A stretch of DNA of 64,000 nucleotides from Reticulascus tulasneorum. Lineage: Eukaryota; Ascomycota; Sordariomycetes; Glomerellales; Reticulascaceae. Shown piece by piece: positions 10,952-21,797 of this stretch; positions within the stretch are counted from its first letter, which is position 1, and every line of letters begins with the position of its first letter. The stretch lies in NCBI GenBank assembly GCA_001557505.1, contig LSAX01000001.1:1054001-1118000 (forward strand), in the 5' to 3' direction. Position numbers and translations under genes: made by a program. The notes under the pieces were generated by a model. The model ran no database searches and had not been told where the DNA came from. It was given only the letters and a program-made list of their open reading frames with translations.

Positions 10952-11858
10952 GTCGGGGGTTGACAGCGGTCATGATGCGAATTGCAAGCATGCGAGGGTC
11001 GGATGACTCGAAGGCTGACCTGGAGAGCTGCAAGCTATATTTGTTGCTGCCTGAATCCCTCCAGGACGTAAGGCTGGTGGTGGATGCAGAATATGTGTGA
11101 GCCTTTTGCACTTGTCCAATGGAAAATTGGGTATATGGCACCACCATATGCTACGAGCCCCCAGTGCAGAGGGGTGTTTTCAGCATTTACTCGCTAAATA
11201 GAGGGGCTGGTATTCAATGATAACCTAGGTAAGGTAGGTTGGTGACGCCCACCAGCCGAACGGGATGATAATCTGCTTGCATGGGACCTTGGCTTTCTCT
11301 AATAATAGTGGACGAAAGGGAGTAATAGCCGTTAGGCCAGACACGCGTGTCGATTTACAGCGTGGAGGCTTTGAGGCGTAGAGCTTGCTCTACGATATGA
11401 TGTTGAACCCAAGCACAGGTCCCAAATCATCTGCACGAAATATCATGACGGGTGCTACGTGCCGCGCCTGGGGTTATACATGTAGTGGTCGTAGTTCAAG
11501 GACAAAATGCATTGCGGCTAATTAACTGTGAGCGAATCCCGCAGCAGGCCTGAGCTTTATCTCCAAACCCCCTTTCGTCGACATCTCTACTTTTTGGATT
11601 GTTTTACTTTCTTGATCCTTCGTATACTCTTACAACAGTGCCGGGGTTTGAATCCTGTTGACAGTGGGAGGGGCGGCAGATGAAACGACCAGGCCCGGTA
11701 ACTCAACCCAGGATGATTATCTCCCTGCGTCAAGACGGGGGGTTTCAGAATTCGAACCGTCTCGTTTCGTCGCAGCCTTACTCAATACGTGCGTTTATAT
11801 AAGAAGATGCGTGTACCTCAAATTTCACTTTAATCGCCATGCATCCCGTACCGTAGCA
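10952..11858. other. divergent intergenic spacer
   Basis: This spacer contains the promoters of the HET gene (leftward) and the membrane-protein gene (rightward). It includes CCTAGGTAAGGTAGG-like sequence near 11225. No gene is recognised. Confidence 0.45.
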
Positions 11859-13541
11859 ATGGCGCACGAATCTTATTTCAGTTACAGCCTAGCTCGAAAC
11901 TACCCTTTCCGCTGGTTCACCTGGGTTGCTGTGATTGGCGGCATTGTTTTGACAGCGCTCTTCTCTGCTCTCAACGTAGCTGTGTCAGGCTACAAAACGG
12001 AGTAAGACCGTCTGTCCGTCATATTCGGCGCGTATCGCTAGGCTAATAACCGTCAGTGTTTTCTACACGGCAGACCCGAACAAGACGGAGTCTAAGAGGT
12101 ACTGGTATGACTCGGCTCCGTTCTCTTGGACTGATAGGGTAGGCGCCTCTTCGGTCATCCTGTCGGTACTCAAGCGCTAATGAATCGAAGCCATCCTCAG
12201 CATGCCAGTCTACAAATCTAGTTGCCGGCACGTGTAAGTGGTCAACCTCCGGTTTGATGCTCCAGTCCTAAACATATCAAGCTTTTTACACCGACAAGCT
12301 GAATTTTGCGTATACAATTACCGGTATCCAAAGCCTAGTGGGGGGCCGCTGGGTAGCAACGCCGTCTATACCCTATCACAATAATGTTCTGTCGAGATGT
12401 TACATGGGCCAATTAAGATTGGCCCCCGGCCCCAAGCCACTATCTTTTGAGAGTTCGTATACCTACAGCATGTGGCATTCCCAGTTGGAAGTACGATAAT
12501 CTTCGAAACGAATCTCCTGATCCGTAGGCTAACATATTTCTGAATGCAGTCTCGGCTTCAATGTAATACGTCAGCCACAATCCTGGAGCTCTCTGTCACG
12601 TATACACAGGATTATGTCGCGAACGCACAAGATCCAAAGTCCCAAGCGAGCTTGTGGTGGGGACTAGCCAACATGTCAGTCAGTAGAGCATATTCTCATC
12701 GCCCTTGGACTAATAACCAATGCAGGAAGTGGTATTTCAACAAAGTTACTGCCGAGTTGGATTCAATTCCCAAGGTGGAGATAAAGAATGGGACATCGAG
12801 TCCGATTCTAACGACGTACGCCATATGTAAACAAAACCCAACCCTACTGGCAGCAGGTTGCCTCGACGCTAACTGTATGCCTACTCCATTCTAGTGGCTG
12901 GGCTAAACTCAACATTCCAGTCCAGTGGTAGACTGAATATCTCGAGCAAAGACTTATTTGATCCCCACCTGGTATATGAATACACAATCGGAGCTGTACC
13001 AGTGAACAATGCCAACGTCACGGAACCCTTCGACCGCCTTGCGAAGGTATTTTATTCCACCATCATGGCCGACCTGGGCCAGAACGGAAGCAATCTTCTC
13101 ACCGAACCGGATCTACTGCAGGAGTATACAGCCGAGTTTAGCCCTCCTTACAATTCCTCCTCGAACGACACGAATGGAAGCTATGGCAACCTCACTAGCT
13201 TGGGTATTACAGGACCTCTGGGCATCAGCCAGTCCACGTTCTATGCGCAATACCTGTGTCAAGTTCCCACCCTCAAATCGACAGGGCCACTGATCGCTTC
13301 GGTCATCCTCGCAAACTTGGTTTATCTCACAGCGGCCTGGAAGATATATAACTTGTTCGCTACAACTTTACTGCAACGCCAAAGCAATGACGCGATGGAG
13401 TGCGTCAGGTGCGTAGCACTTCGACAGCCTGGCCTGGAGTCACAGTCGCAGCTCGTGAGCCCCAGACCTATGCAAGAGTCTGATCTCGGCCAGCCGCTAC
13501 TGAAGAGATACCCATCGTCTGTCGTATCCACGCGAATTTGA
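11859..13541 (+). CDS. fungal membrane protein of unknown function, seven exons
   Basis: Seven exons join in frame: 11859..12001, 12057..12138, 12191..12233, 12282..12490, 12550..12674, 12726..12826 and 12895..13541, for 449 aa. The 43-nt third exon is supported because it supplies CQSTNLVAGT directly before FYTDKLNFAYTITG. The N-terminus (YPFRWFTWVAVIGGIVLTAL) is one membrane segment and LIASVILANLVYLTAAWKIY near the C-terminus is a second. Between them is an extracytoplasmic-type region with many N-x-S/T sites (for example NSSSNDTNGS). The order PFRWFT, then NKTESKRYWY, then CQS, then FYT matches an uncharacterised, widespread ascomycete family. Function is unknown. The last intron (12827..12894) carries a clear GCTAAC branch point. 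Confidence 0.75.
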
Positions 13542-14155
13542 AGAATTGAAGTATAGATATTTCTAGCGAGATCGTGATATCATCACTGTGATCTCAAGGG
13601 GTAAGCTTATGGCATAGTTACTATAAAGGCGGAACGTCCGTTGCGCCGGAGATGAAGGGCAGTGTAAATAGGCGATGCGATTTGTATAAACCAGCGGGAC
13701 ATCTCCGTTGGAGGGATCCGACTACGGAGTTGTCTGGGCATAGTTATGACTTGCTGTCTATAAATTTTACGTAAAAGAGAAAGCCAGATGAATTACACGA
13801 CAACTAATCAGATACTGCGTAAACAAATGGAGTTTATTGGGGAACATGTTCAGAGCGAAACTAAGTCACAATAACACCCATTTGGTTACATAACAATTAA
13901 TTAACGAAAGTAATAGTTGATATCCTCATTAAATACCATCTCAACGATCATACAAAGCTTTTAATCCTCCTCGTAGTTCAGCTCATATGATCTACAGTCT
14001 TCCTCATCCTCATTGACCACCGGACACCACGCCAGAGAGTAGTGCATATTCATAGAATGGTTCGAAAAGAATACCGCTGACTACTCTAAAACACGCGAGT
14101 TGCTCCATGTGCCCGACAGTCGTAGCTTCAAAGAGAAAATTAAGTCAAAAGCCTC
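13542..14155. other. convergent intergenic spacer
   Basis: AT-rich 3' flank of the membrane-protein gene and of the hydrophobin gene. Nothing else is recognised. Confidence 0.5.
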
Positions 14156-14592
14156 TTAGTCAACAACACCGGCGGGGGTCTGGCAAAGGACAGCCTGGCC
14201 AAGCTAAACCGAACTGTTAGCTATCGCCGATCTGTAAGAAGCAAGAGTGGACTTACGATAGGGAGGACGCAGCAGCGAGCACGCTGTCCGATGGCAGCGC
14301 AAGTCGCGCTGAACTGAGCGGCAGAAATCGGAACAGCCGATGCTTTAGAGTTATCAGGAGATGCTGCAGATATGGAGAGGGTTTAGAGCTTACGGTTGCC
14401 GCAGTCGAGGTCTGCAACACCAAGGACATCAGTGGCGCAGCACTGGGCGGTACCATACAGGCCAGTGCAAGCAGTGTAGTCACCGCCGGAACCGCCACCA
14501 CCGCCGCCGGGGGGGTTCTTGGGGTCGTCACCGGTCGGAGCAGCGATGGCAACACCGACGAACAGAGTGGCAACGATTGCGAGGAACTTCAT
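14156..14592 (-). CDS. class II hydrophobin
   Basis: Three exons, 14592..14394, 14342..14257 and 14203..14156, encode 110 aa. The introns are 51 and 53 nt. The start MKFLAIVATLFVGVAIAAP is a signal peptide. An unusual Gly-rich spacer (PPGGGGGGSGG) precedes the hydrophobin core. All eight cysteines are present in the canonical pattern: C, CC, C, C, CC, C. They fall in TACTGLYGTAQCCATDVLG, LDCGN, SATCAAIGQRARCC and LGQAVLC. Both introns fall at positions common in class II genes. These proteins self-assemble at air-water interfaces and coat hyphae and conidia, lowering surface tension. The 5' leader contains a TATA box about 127 nt upstream of the ATG. The gene is complete. Confidence 0.95.
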
Positions 14593-14718
14593 GTTGACTG
14601 AAGAATATTGGAGTGAAGCTTGAGTTGGTTGTTGAAAGGCAAAGAAGACTCTTGTAAGCTGGAAGTGAGCTGGCTGATGAGGATGAAGAAAACTCAGAGA
14701 AGGGAGGAGATTGTCGAC

Positions 14719-14727
14719 ATATTTATA
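14719..14727 (-). promoter_or_regulatory. TATA box of the hydrophobin gene
   Basis: TATAAATAT on the minus strand lies about 127 nt upstream of the hydrophobin ATG. Strong TATA elements are usual for highly expressed hydrophobin genes. Confidence 0.5.
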
Positions 14728-17699
14728 CTTGAATCTTGACAAGATTGTCGACCTGGAAGTGTCTGAAGCTCAAGAGATAGATGATCTGCATCATTGTGCT
14801 TCATCCAGCTCACGAGAGCAGGCAGTCACTGGGTTCCTCTACAAAAGATCTCACCAGAGTAACAACGCCGTGAGAATGATCGTCATCGTGTTCACCCCGC
14901 TGGGTGATTTCCGGCGCCAAGCTTTGGATCCGTGGTTGAGGACCGAAGAACCACTCAAAGATTATTGGACTATATCGTGAAGTCTCGGCAAAGGCATTTT
15001 TTATGAGGTAATGCGAGTTGGGTTTCCTGTTGTCATTGTCCACGTTGAGACCACTCCGATATTGCCTGCATCATGTCCGGGCTTCTTAGAACTTGGGTCA
15101 ACATATGAGGCCCGAGTCCCTACCTAAGACAGCTGTTGTGGAAATAAAGGCTGGCTCATGACACGTCGGTCAACGAATGGTGGTGTCACCGACCACCGGA
15201 GCATCAACGGCAACTTGCTTGGAGGGCAAGGGAAGAGAAAGTGTCGATCAAATACTGAACTTAGACAGAATGGAAAGGCAACGTTCACAGATTGTACAGA
15301 ATTCTCGGATCTCTCCACAAGAGCGCCTAGACTCCTGCCGTAGTCCCGTATAATTAGAAACAAGTTTAGTGCTGGCAGGCATCCTCCCAGGTCGACTAAC
15401 ACATGATTGCCGCCGACGGCTCAGGAGCAGCCTCAACCGGCACCAGTTGCCGGGTCTAAGATGACGATCGATCGTGACGTGCTCAGGAACAGAAACTATC
15501 ATTAACGACGTGAATCAGCAATTGGCTGACATGAGAAGTTGCTGGGAACCGCTGTGCCGAAAAAACGGCTCCGCAGAGGGAAAATGACACGGGAGCTCGG
15601 GGCGAAATGTATGACGTTTCCCCACAGCATCCAATTTCAAGCCGCGTCTCCGGCTCGACCTCTCGAGCATTCCGCATATGTCGTCCTCCCTTATACTGCA
15701 ACATGCCCCGCTCTGCCGAGAACGAATCCTCGCCTCGCATTTTCAGCAACGCCGTTGGGCTGCGGTTAATACAAGAAGCCACCACCCTCCCTGACCAGGT
15801 ACGGCTGCAGGAGACGGGAGCTGATCGACATCTGGCAATTTATCAAACCCGCAAGCCATGTTTTTCGAAAGGTTCGTGTCCGGCCCACCGATCGTCGAGA
15901 GATGGTCACATCTGGAACTGGACGATGCCGCCAAAAACCCTGCCTTCCACGAGGCTCGATGCTCGGAGAGTTTACCCCAGATTTTCTATGAAAATCAAGT
16001 TTTGAAGTTCTATTTGTTGCGCGGCATACGGCATATGGCTTAAATTAACTGGCCATGTCTCCTCTAATGAGAGTGGCTCCCATCAGCATCTCTAAATATA
16101 TAACTTTCGCATTGAATAAGACGAACAAATCATATCTGATGCCCCACAGCCATCAAGCAGTGTAACCGCGATTGGCTGGCCAATTCAAAGTAGGAGAAAC
16201 TGCTATACTGACCCATCATGTTCTTGACAGAAGCTCCGTACGCCTGCATGACTGGAGATGCAGCAACCCGTCTGCGGGACTCCACCGGCGATGTTGCAAT
16301 GGATAGTCCTGGTGGAACACAACGGAAACGGCTCCATTCGTATGGAACCTCTATCACAGGCCTATGAAGCAAAAGACTCCTTTATGCTGGATGCTGGATG
16401 CTGTCATTAGCCTGCTGTAGCTCAAAGATATCTTGGATGATATGGTCGTTGTTACTGCCCGTGACCCAAGAAATATGCAATCATTAGGCCAGGGATCCAG
16501 GGAGCCGGCGCGGTTCGCCCCTGAATCGCAGTAGTCATGTCCTGTAAGAACAGCTGGTCTTAAGCGCCAAGATGGCAAAAGCTGACCGGCAGGCATCGCC
16601 TCAAATGCCATGCAAGCCACGCCTACGGATCGTGATGCAGCGTAGCATCCAACCACATGACTAAAGCTTACACTAGCCCTCGCAACTCCAGACGGCTCCA
16701 AGAGTGCGGAAACATGGACAAAAGCCCCTTCTTTCTTCGTCAAAAGTAATTACAACCCTACTCAGGGGCAAAATACCAGCTTCTCAAGGCTCTCAGTAGC
16801 ATCAGCGCTGGACGTCATCTTGCGTTCCCCGCGCAACACCGAGACGCACAACTGGCTTCTGCCCCGCAACACTCTCCCAACTGCAGGCGGCCGAATCCAG
16901 TAGCGCAGAATTCCTTGCCTTGTTGGGGCTCACGGAGCACACGCCCGCTCAGCTGTGAGCCTGTCGACCGCGTACTGCATCCATGCAGCTCAATTTATTT
17001 TACACAGCTGCTGAACCACCCATCCGCCGGCGAAAGCGCAGTAAAACTTCCCGAATATGCAAGAACCCATATGTGCTTCGGTATTGTCCTGCTCAGATCC
17101 AGTCGCTTCTATGCCTCTTCCAAGCTGCGATCGTCGACGAGGCTCAGTCGCATACTGCTGGGCGCCGTATATCGGACGGAATGACCCGTGAACACGACCT
17201 TGCGTCCACGTTATGGCTCTGATCGACATCGAAACGGAAGTCTCCTGATAGTCATAAAGAAGCAAAGCTCCGATTTGGTTTCAACCGCAACCCAACCTGC
17301 AAGCCGCTCATGAGGCTAGCGTTGCCATGTCGGAACTCTCCAGCCTCTCCGGGCCTCTCGTGTGATATCTCGCCGTGAGAGTGACCGGCCCTATTCTTCG
17401 GTGGGTAATGATCTTCAACTGCCTCTGAGCTGAGGATCTGCCAGCAGCTTTCGGGGACAATGGGCGAGGACGGGAATCTTCTGTGCCACTCAAACCTCAT
17501 TGCTTGTTCACGATGCTCAGAAACAGAAAGAAAATCAAGTTGAGGATGCTGAACCTGCTTCAAGCATAGACCAATGATGAGAAGGTGGGAACTCCTATGG
17601 AAAGGGTGTAAACGTAGAGTAAAATTGGGTATCAAGACGACTCCCGAGCAAAGACCACTTTCTCTAAACAATCCAGTCGAGCAGCTCTGCTGCAAAAAC
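14728..17699. other. 3-kb stretch without a recognisable gene
   Basis: Many short frames occur on both strands (for example 15124-15785, 16354-16743 and 17252-17884). They overlap one another, have no domain, and show compositions expected by chance. The frame at 17252-17884 overlaps the PARG gene's 3' end in another frame. No tRNA, repeat array or transposon signature was seen. This is a long empty interval for a compact fungal genome and could hold an unrecognised RNA or decayed gene. Confidence 0.4.
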
Positions 17700-18671
17700 T
17701 TAGACATCAACTCCTCCAAGTGCCTCTTCGAACGCCTCGAAGTTCCCCTCATTCTTTCGATCAAACACCGCGAACCACACCTCCCTCCACCAACCCCCCT
17801 TGAACTCGTCCTCCCGCAACACCTCAAGCCAACAGTCCACCACCTCCCCCCTTGGGTTTCTGAAAGCACCGCATCCAAGCGCACCGAGAACGAGCAAGCT
17901 ATGGCCGCGGCCCGCCGCCATTCGTAAGCAGAGTCGCATCTTGTCCTTCGTCAGCGACCGGTCTGAGCTCTTCGCATACACGGTCCTCTCCTCCGAACCC
18001 GTAGGTGTGATGACGTTGCCCTTCCGTGTATCTGGCCTTCGAATTGCAGCAATACTGATGACGCTGCAGACGGGGAGGTCGGCGGGGTCGATCTCGGGTA
18101 TCAAGGGCTTGTGGCCTGATGCCATGTCTGAGCGGATGACAACCACGTCTGGTGTGTAGAGTCCCATATGGCTCGTGAAAGGGTAGTGGCGTCTGTGGAG
18201 AGATAATGAGAGGGAGCTACGATAGCAGAGCGCCTCTTCTTGGGCCACGGCGCCCTTGAGCCAGCCACCACCGGCGTGGATATCCGATGCCATATTCAGC
18301 ACGACCACCCTGCCAGCTGCCGGACCTGCCTGCGTGGCGAGGGCGATGGCGGCGTTGAAGGTGTCCTCGTTAACAATCTTGATCGTCGCCTTTCCATGTT
18401 TTGGGCAGTTATCGGCTTTGAGAGGCGGGAGTGTATCCAGGTGGAGGGCCTCTGATCGTGAGGGTTGGAGGTTTGGCAACTCCTTGAGAATGTCGGGTAA
18501 GATTGTGCGGGTCTCCTTTGCTGTTGCTGCATTTGACGCCCGCTGCGAGTTGTTTTCGGCCCCGTCTGGACGAGACATATTTCTTTGTCTGGTATCCCTT
18601 TGCCTGTTATCCCTCGGACGATTGTTTCGCGGGCGAAACCCAAACTGGTCCAGGCTGGTTTGGTTCGACAT
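17700..18671 (-). CDS. microbial-type poly(ADP-ribose) glycohydrolase (macrodomain)
   Basis: Single exon, 323 aa. A basic, low-complexity N-terminus (NNRPRDNRQRDTRQRN) could bind nucleic acid or direct localisation. It is followed by a TIGR02452/PARG_cat_2-type domain. The PARG signature GGG-x7-QEE is perfect: GGG at 134-136 (HAGGGWLKGAVAQEE) with the catalytic Glu pair at 145-146. Downstream are YTPDVVVIRSD, VCSVISIAAIR and LVLGALGCGAFRNP, the usual ribose/phosphate-contact segments of the family. Such enzymes cleave O-glycosidic ADP-ribose bonds in poly(ADP-ribose), in DNA repair or stress signalling. The enzyme should be active because no key residue is missing. Specificity for PAR versus mono-ADP-ribose cannot be read from the sequence. 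Confidence 0.9.
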   Translation of the reverse strand: MSNQTSLDQFGFRPRNNRPRDNRQRDTRQRNMSRPDGAENNSQRASNAATAKETRTILPDILKELPNLQPSRSEALHLDTLPPLKADNCPKHGKATIKIVNEDTFNAAIALATQAGPAAGRVVVLNMASDIHAGGGWLKGAVAQEEALCYRSSLSLSLHRRHYPFTSHMGLYTPDVVVIRSDMASGHKPLIPEIDPADLPVCSVISIAAIRRPDTRKGNVITPTGSEERTVYAKSSDRSLTKDKMRLCLRMAAGRGHSLLVLGALGCGAFRNPRGEVVDCWLEVLREDEFKGGWWREVWFAVFDRKNEGNFEAFEEALGGVDV

Positions 18672-19172
18672 TGTGTGACTCGACTTGGTGAGCGGAAGGT
18701 ACGTCTATCTGTTTGATCTTTCTGGGAAGGCGGGGTTTGCACAGTTGTATGCTATCGTCTAGAGCGATTCTTCGATCTGATTGACCACTGTTTAAATTAT
18801 ATTTACTACAGGCGTATTGGCGCTCAATTTCGCGAAGCGGAATGACGAGGATTGATGAGATGGACTTCACGATGATAAGCTGTAGTGCCAGGTGACTCAC
18901 TTACCTTCAGCGCCCAGGCAGCTGACCGTCGCTAACGCAGCCGGCACAGCCACTAATAAAGCTTGGACCCCCGACAGGTTGCTGGGGCTAGAATCAGCCT
19001 CAGCAGGCAAAGAAAGCTGTGGTGAAATATTGATGAGGGGTATCTTTGATTTCTGACGCCATCTATATGCACAATACACTTGCTCTACAATGTTACAAAT
19101 ATTGGAGGACTCGGCATGAGTCCGACGGCCTAAGCTTCAGCTCATCGAGCCGACAGTCATCGCAAGATGTAC
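18672..19172. other. spacer between PARG-like and BCS1-like genes
   Basis: PARG promoter on the minus strand and BCS1 3' flank. No gene is recognised. Confidence 0.5.
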
Positions 19173-20582
19173 TCAGGCTCGGGTCCTGATCGCGCCATCT
19201 GGAAGGGCTTGCTCGGCCTCAAACTTCCTCGGGATGAGGCCTTCGGCCATGTCTATGGCGCCTTGCATATCGTTCTTGTTGAACAGGAACAGGCCTTGGA
19301 TAGCTGCTGTACTCGTGTGCCTGTTCGCCGTCGTCTCATCCTTGCCATCGCCAAATAGCCCTAGGTCTTGCAGTTTCTGCAGGAATCTCTCTCGCCCAGA
19401 GCCATCAGCGTCCACGTCGCCGTAGAAGCGATCCCACATCTGGCCTGCCTGGTAACTTGTCGCTTCGCCGATCCGAACCATCATGTCCACTCGTCCTGGT
19501 CGGATGAGAGCTGGGTCTAGGCGGTCGATGTGGTTGGTAGTCAGGAACGCTATTCGTTCTTCTCCTGCTGCGACACCATCCAGCGCATTCAGAAGCCCCG
19601 AGAATGTGACTGTGGCGCCGTTGTAGCCATCTGCCTCTCGTTGTCGCCGGTTGACAAACGCGGCATCGGCATCTTCCAGTAGCAGAATGCTTCGACGCGG
19701 CAGCTTGGTCAATAGATATGCCAGCTTGTCGTCCGTCATGCCCATCTCGCTGAGATTGACCATCGCAAGACTATAATCCAGCTCCCCAGCAAGGGACTGA
19801 ATGAACGAACTCTTGCCGCTCCCCGGCGGCCCAAAGAGAAGATAGCCTCGCCTGTAGGGTATCCCACGATCCACGTACCAACTTTGCCGTGTCAAAAAAT
19901 CCTTGACATCTCCAACAATGCTCTCCTTGACTCCTTCATCCAGTATAACCGACCCGAGCGGCCGCTTCTTCCTCGGATCTCCCAAAGGCGCCCACTCCAT
20001 GCCCCGCGCCGAGTATACAATGGTTTTCCCTTCTTGCGCCTTAGCCGCAAGGGTATGCGCCTCCCCAAAGACGTCCTCGAAGATATGCCGATGCGCCCAT
20101 AGTGTGGTCAACTGCACGATCTCGTGGGGTTCCCCCGTGTTCATATTCGCCGTGTTGTGCTTCTCACGGTTGACCCCGATGTATGCATACTTGTACTTCA
20201 CGATGTGCCGCCCATACCCAGGCTGGAGGAAGAAATGCGCATTCGTAGCAGCGTTGCCTCCTCCCAGGGTAGTGCGGGAGGACGTCGTCGTCGACACGGA
20301 GAGGTTATGAATGCGGGTCAGACGGGAGGCAATAAAGCCTCGGGCTTCAGGTCGTGGCTGCGATAGCCATGCTAGGACCCATGGGTAAGCAGGGTCTTGC
20401 TTGCTGATCTCGACATTGACGAGCAATCGGCGGCGGGCGGCGCCAGCGGCGACGAGGACACCTTTCCTCGCAAATGCTGCTGCGGCGCCTAGGCTGGCGA
20501 GACCAATGCCGCCAGCGAACAGAGGGTTTTCGAACAGGGCATTGAGGTTCAGCGCGGATACTTGCTCTGTCGTCGAGGACAT
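19173..20582 (-). CDS. bcs1: BCS1-like mitochondrial AAA ATPase
   Basis: Intronless, 469 aa from the ATG at 20582 (MSSTTEQVSALNL). An in-frame upstream ATG at 20618 would add 12 residues. That stretch lacks family similarity, so the downstream start is preferred. Residues about 20-45 hold a glycine/alanine-rich membrane segment, followed by the BCS1 N-terminal domain (PWVLAWLSQ through WAPLG). The AAA module has Walker A GPPGSGKS (251-258), Walker B SILLLEDADAAF, a sensor segment FLTTNHIDRLDPALIRPGRVD-like, and the arginine finger region. BCS1 inserts the Rieske iron-sulfur protein into respiratory complex III at the inner mitochondrial membrane. The N-terminal membrane and presequence-like elements fit that role. 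Fungi also carry BCS1-like paralogues, so orthology is likely but not proven. Confidence 0.88.
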   Translation of the reverse strand: MSSTTEQVSALNLNALFENPLFAGGIGLASLGAAAAFARKGVLVAAGAARRRLLVNVEISKQDPAYPWVLAWLSQPRPEARGFIASRLTRIHNLSVSTTTSSRTTLGGGNAATNAHFFLQPGYGRHIVKYKYAYIGVNREKHNTANMNTGEPHEIVQLTTLWAHRHIFEDVFGEAHTLAAKAQEGKTIVYSARGMEWAPLGDPRKKRPLGSVILDEGVKESIVGDVKDFLTRQSWYVDRGIPYRRGYLLFGPPGSGKSSFIQSLAGELDYSLAMVNLSEMGMTDDKLAYLLTKLPRRSILLLEDADAAFVNRRQREADGYNGATVTFSGLLNALDGVAAGEERIAFLTTNHIDRLDPALIRPGRVDMMVRIGEATSYQAGQMWDRFYGDVDADGSGRERFLQKLQDLGLFGDGKDETTANRHTSTAAIQGLFLFNKNDMQGAIDMAEGLIPRKFEAEQALPDGAIRTRA

Positions 20583-21797
20583 AACGGTTCGTGGTGCCGG
20601 ATTGGATGGGATGGCCAATGGATGGCATCGCGAGCTTGATGCGAATGGAAACGAAATATTCTAGCCCGACATGTAGGTACCTAGGTACATGAGCGACAGG
20701 CCAGGGGCCTCACCAATCAAACACGCACCGGAACTCTGGCCTGCAGTGCCCATAATTAGGTACCTTATTACTGTAATTAGCCCGCTACGGAGTCCGTGCT
20801 ACAGCGCCTGCGTTTGGATGGGAGATGGATGGACAGACCGCAATTACTCCGGCAAGCCCTTGTGGGTTCCGTATTCCAGGCGGTTGATCTAGCTGCCGAA
20901 AGATTGACATCGCCTGCCATGGGGCGCATCACCTCGGGAACAAATTAGTTTAGTGATCATCGTAGTCAATCTCACCTTATTACCCCATTGCCGAACTCCC
21001 ACGGCCGAACTTCATCACGACACTCAGCGACAGCACCGCACAGCAGCACAGACCAGCAAGACCACCTTCATTCTCAGCAGGCCGACGTAAAATTCGGAAA
21101 TAACAGTCAGCCAAATGTGGGCTTTGAAAGCAAAATCACGGGTATGATGTCACTCGATGATTAGTGCTTAGCGGCTCTTGTTGCTTATAGCATTCAGAGA
21201 AGTGAGGCGATTCGCACGAGCTCCGGCTCCGTGTTGGGGACCGAAGAATCAGGTGCAAGCAAATGTTCCAACCTCGCCAGTTCAATTTAATCGCCTTCCA
21301 GCACTGTCTGAGTCTTAAAGTTCAACTCTAATCACGGCCCGGCATCTCACAGTGCCTTGTTCCCACACCCAACCCGAAGCGTGGTGGTGGGTTTGTCCTC
21401 GGCTCAAATATTGTTCACTAATCCCCAACAAAGTCCAAGCGGCTTTGGCCCAAGTTTGGGTCAGCACTTGCTGAACCTTATGGATTATGTATGTTTTCCA
21501 CGCCTAGGCTTTCGAATGTTGAGCAGTGTCGGGTGCGAATGCGAAACATGCTTGCCTCTTCCTACGTACACTTAATAGATTACCTATAAACAAGGTTCCA
21601 AAACTTGTTGGCCCCATCCGTTTTGTTTCCTAGAAACCCATGTTCTGATCGCGTCCCATTACAAAGCCACATTTCCGTTGGCGTCCGTTTTCATATTAAA
21701 CCTCGATAACTCCGCCGGCACATAACCAGAGAAGGCCCGCAATCCAACTGTGTTCAATCGGCTCACGGCCATCCTCCAAACTTTGTGAATATCAAGT
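20583..21797. other. divergent intergenic spacer with a near-palindrome
   Basis: Promoters of the BCS1-like gene (leftward) and the MFS gene (rightward). The near-palindrome at 20670-20691 contains the perfect 12-bp palindrome GTACCTAGGTAC about 90 nt upstream of the BCS1 ATG. TAGGTACCTTATTA occurs again near 20757. Confidence 0.5.

Noticed and set aside
17252..17884. 210-codon minus-strand frame as a gene
   Set aside because: It overlaps the PARG gene's coding end in a different frame and has Arg/Cys/Gly-rich composition of a shadow frame.
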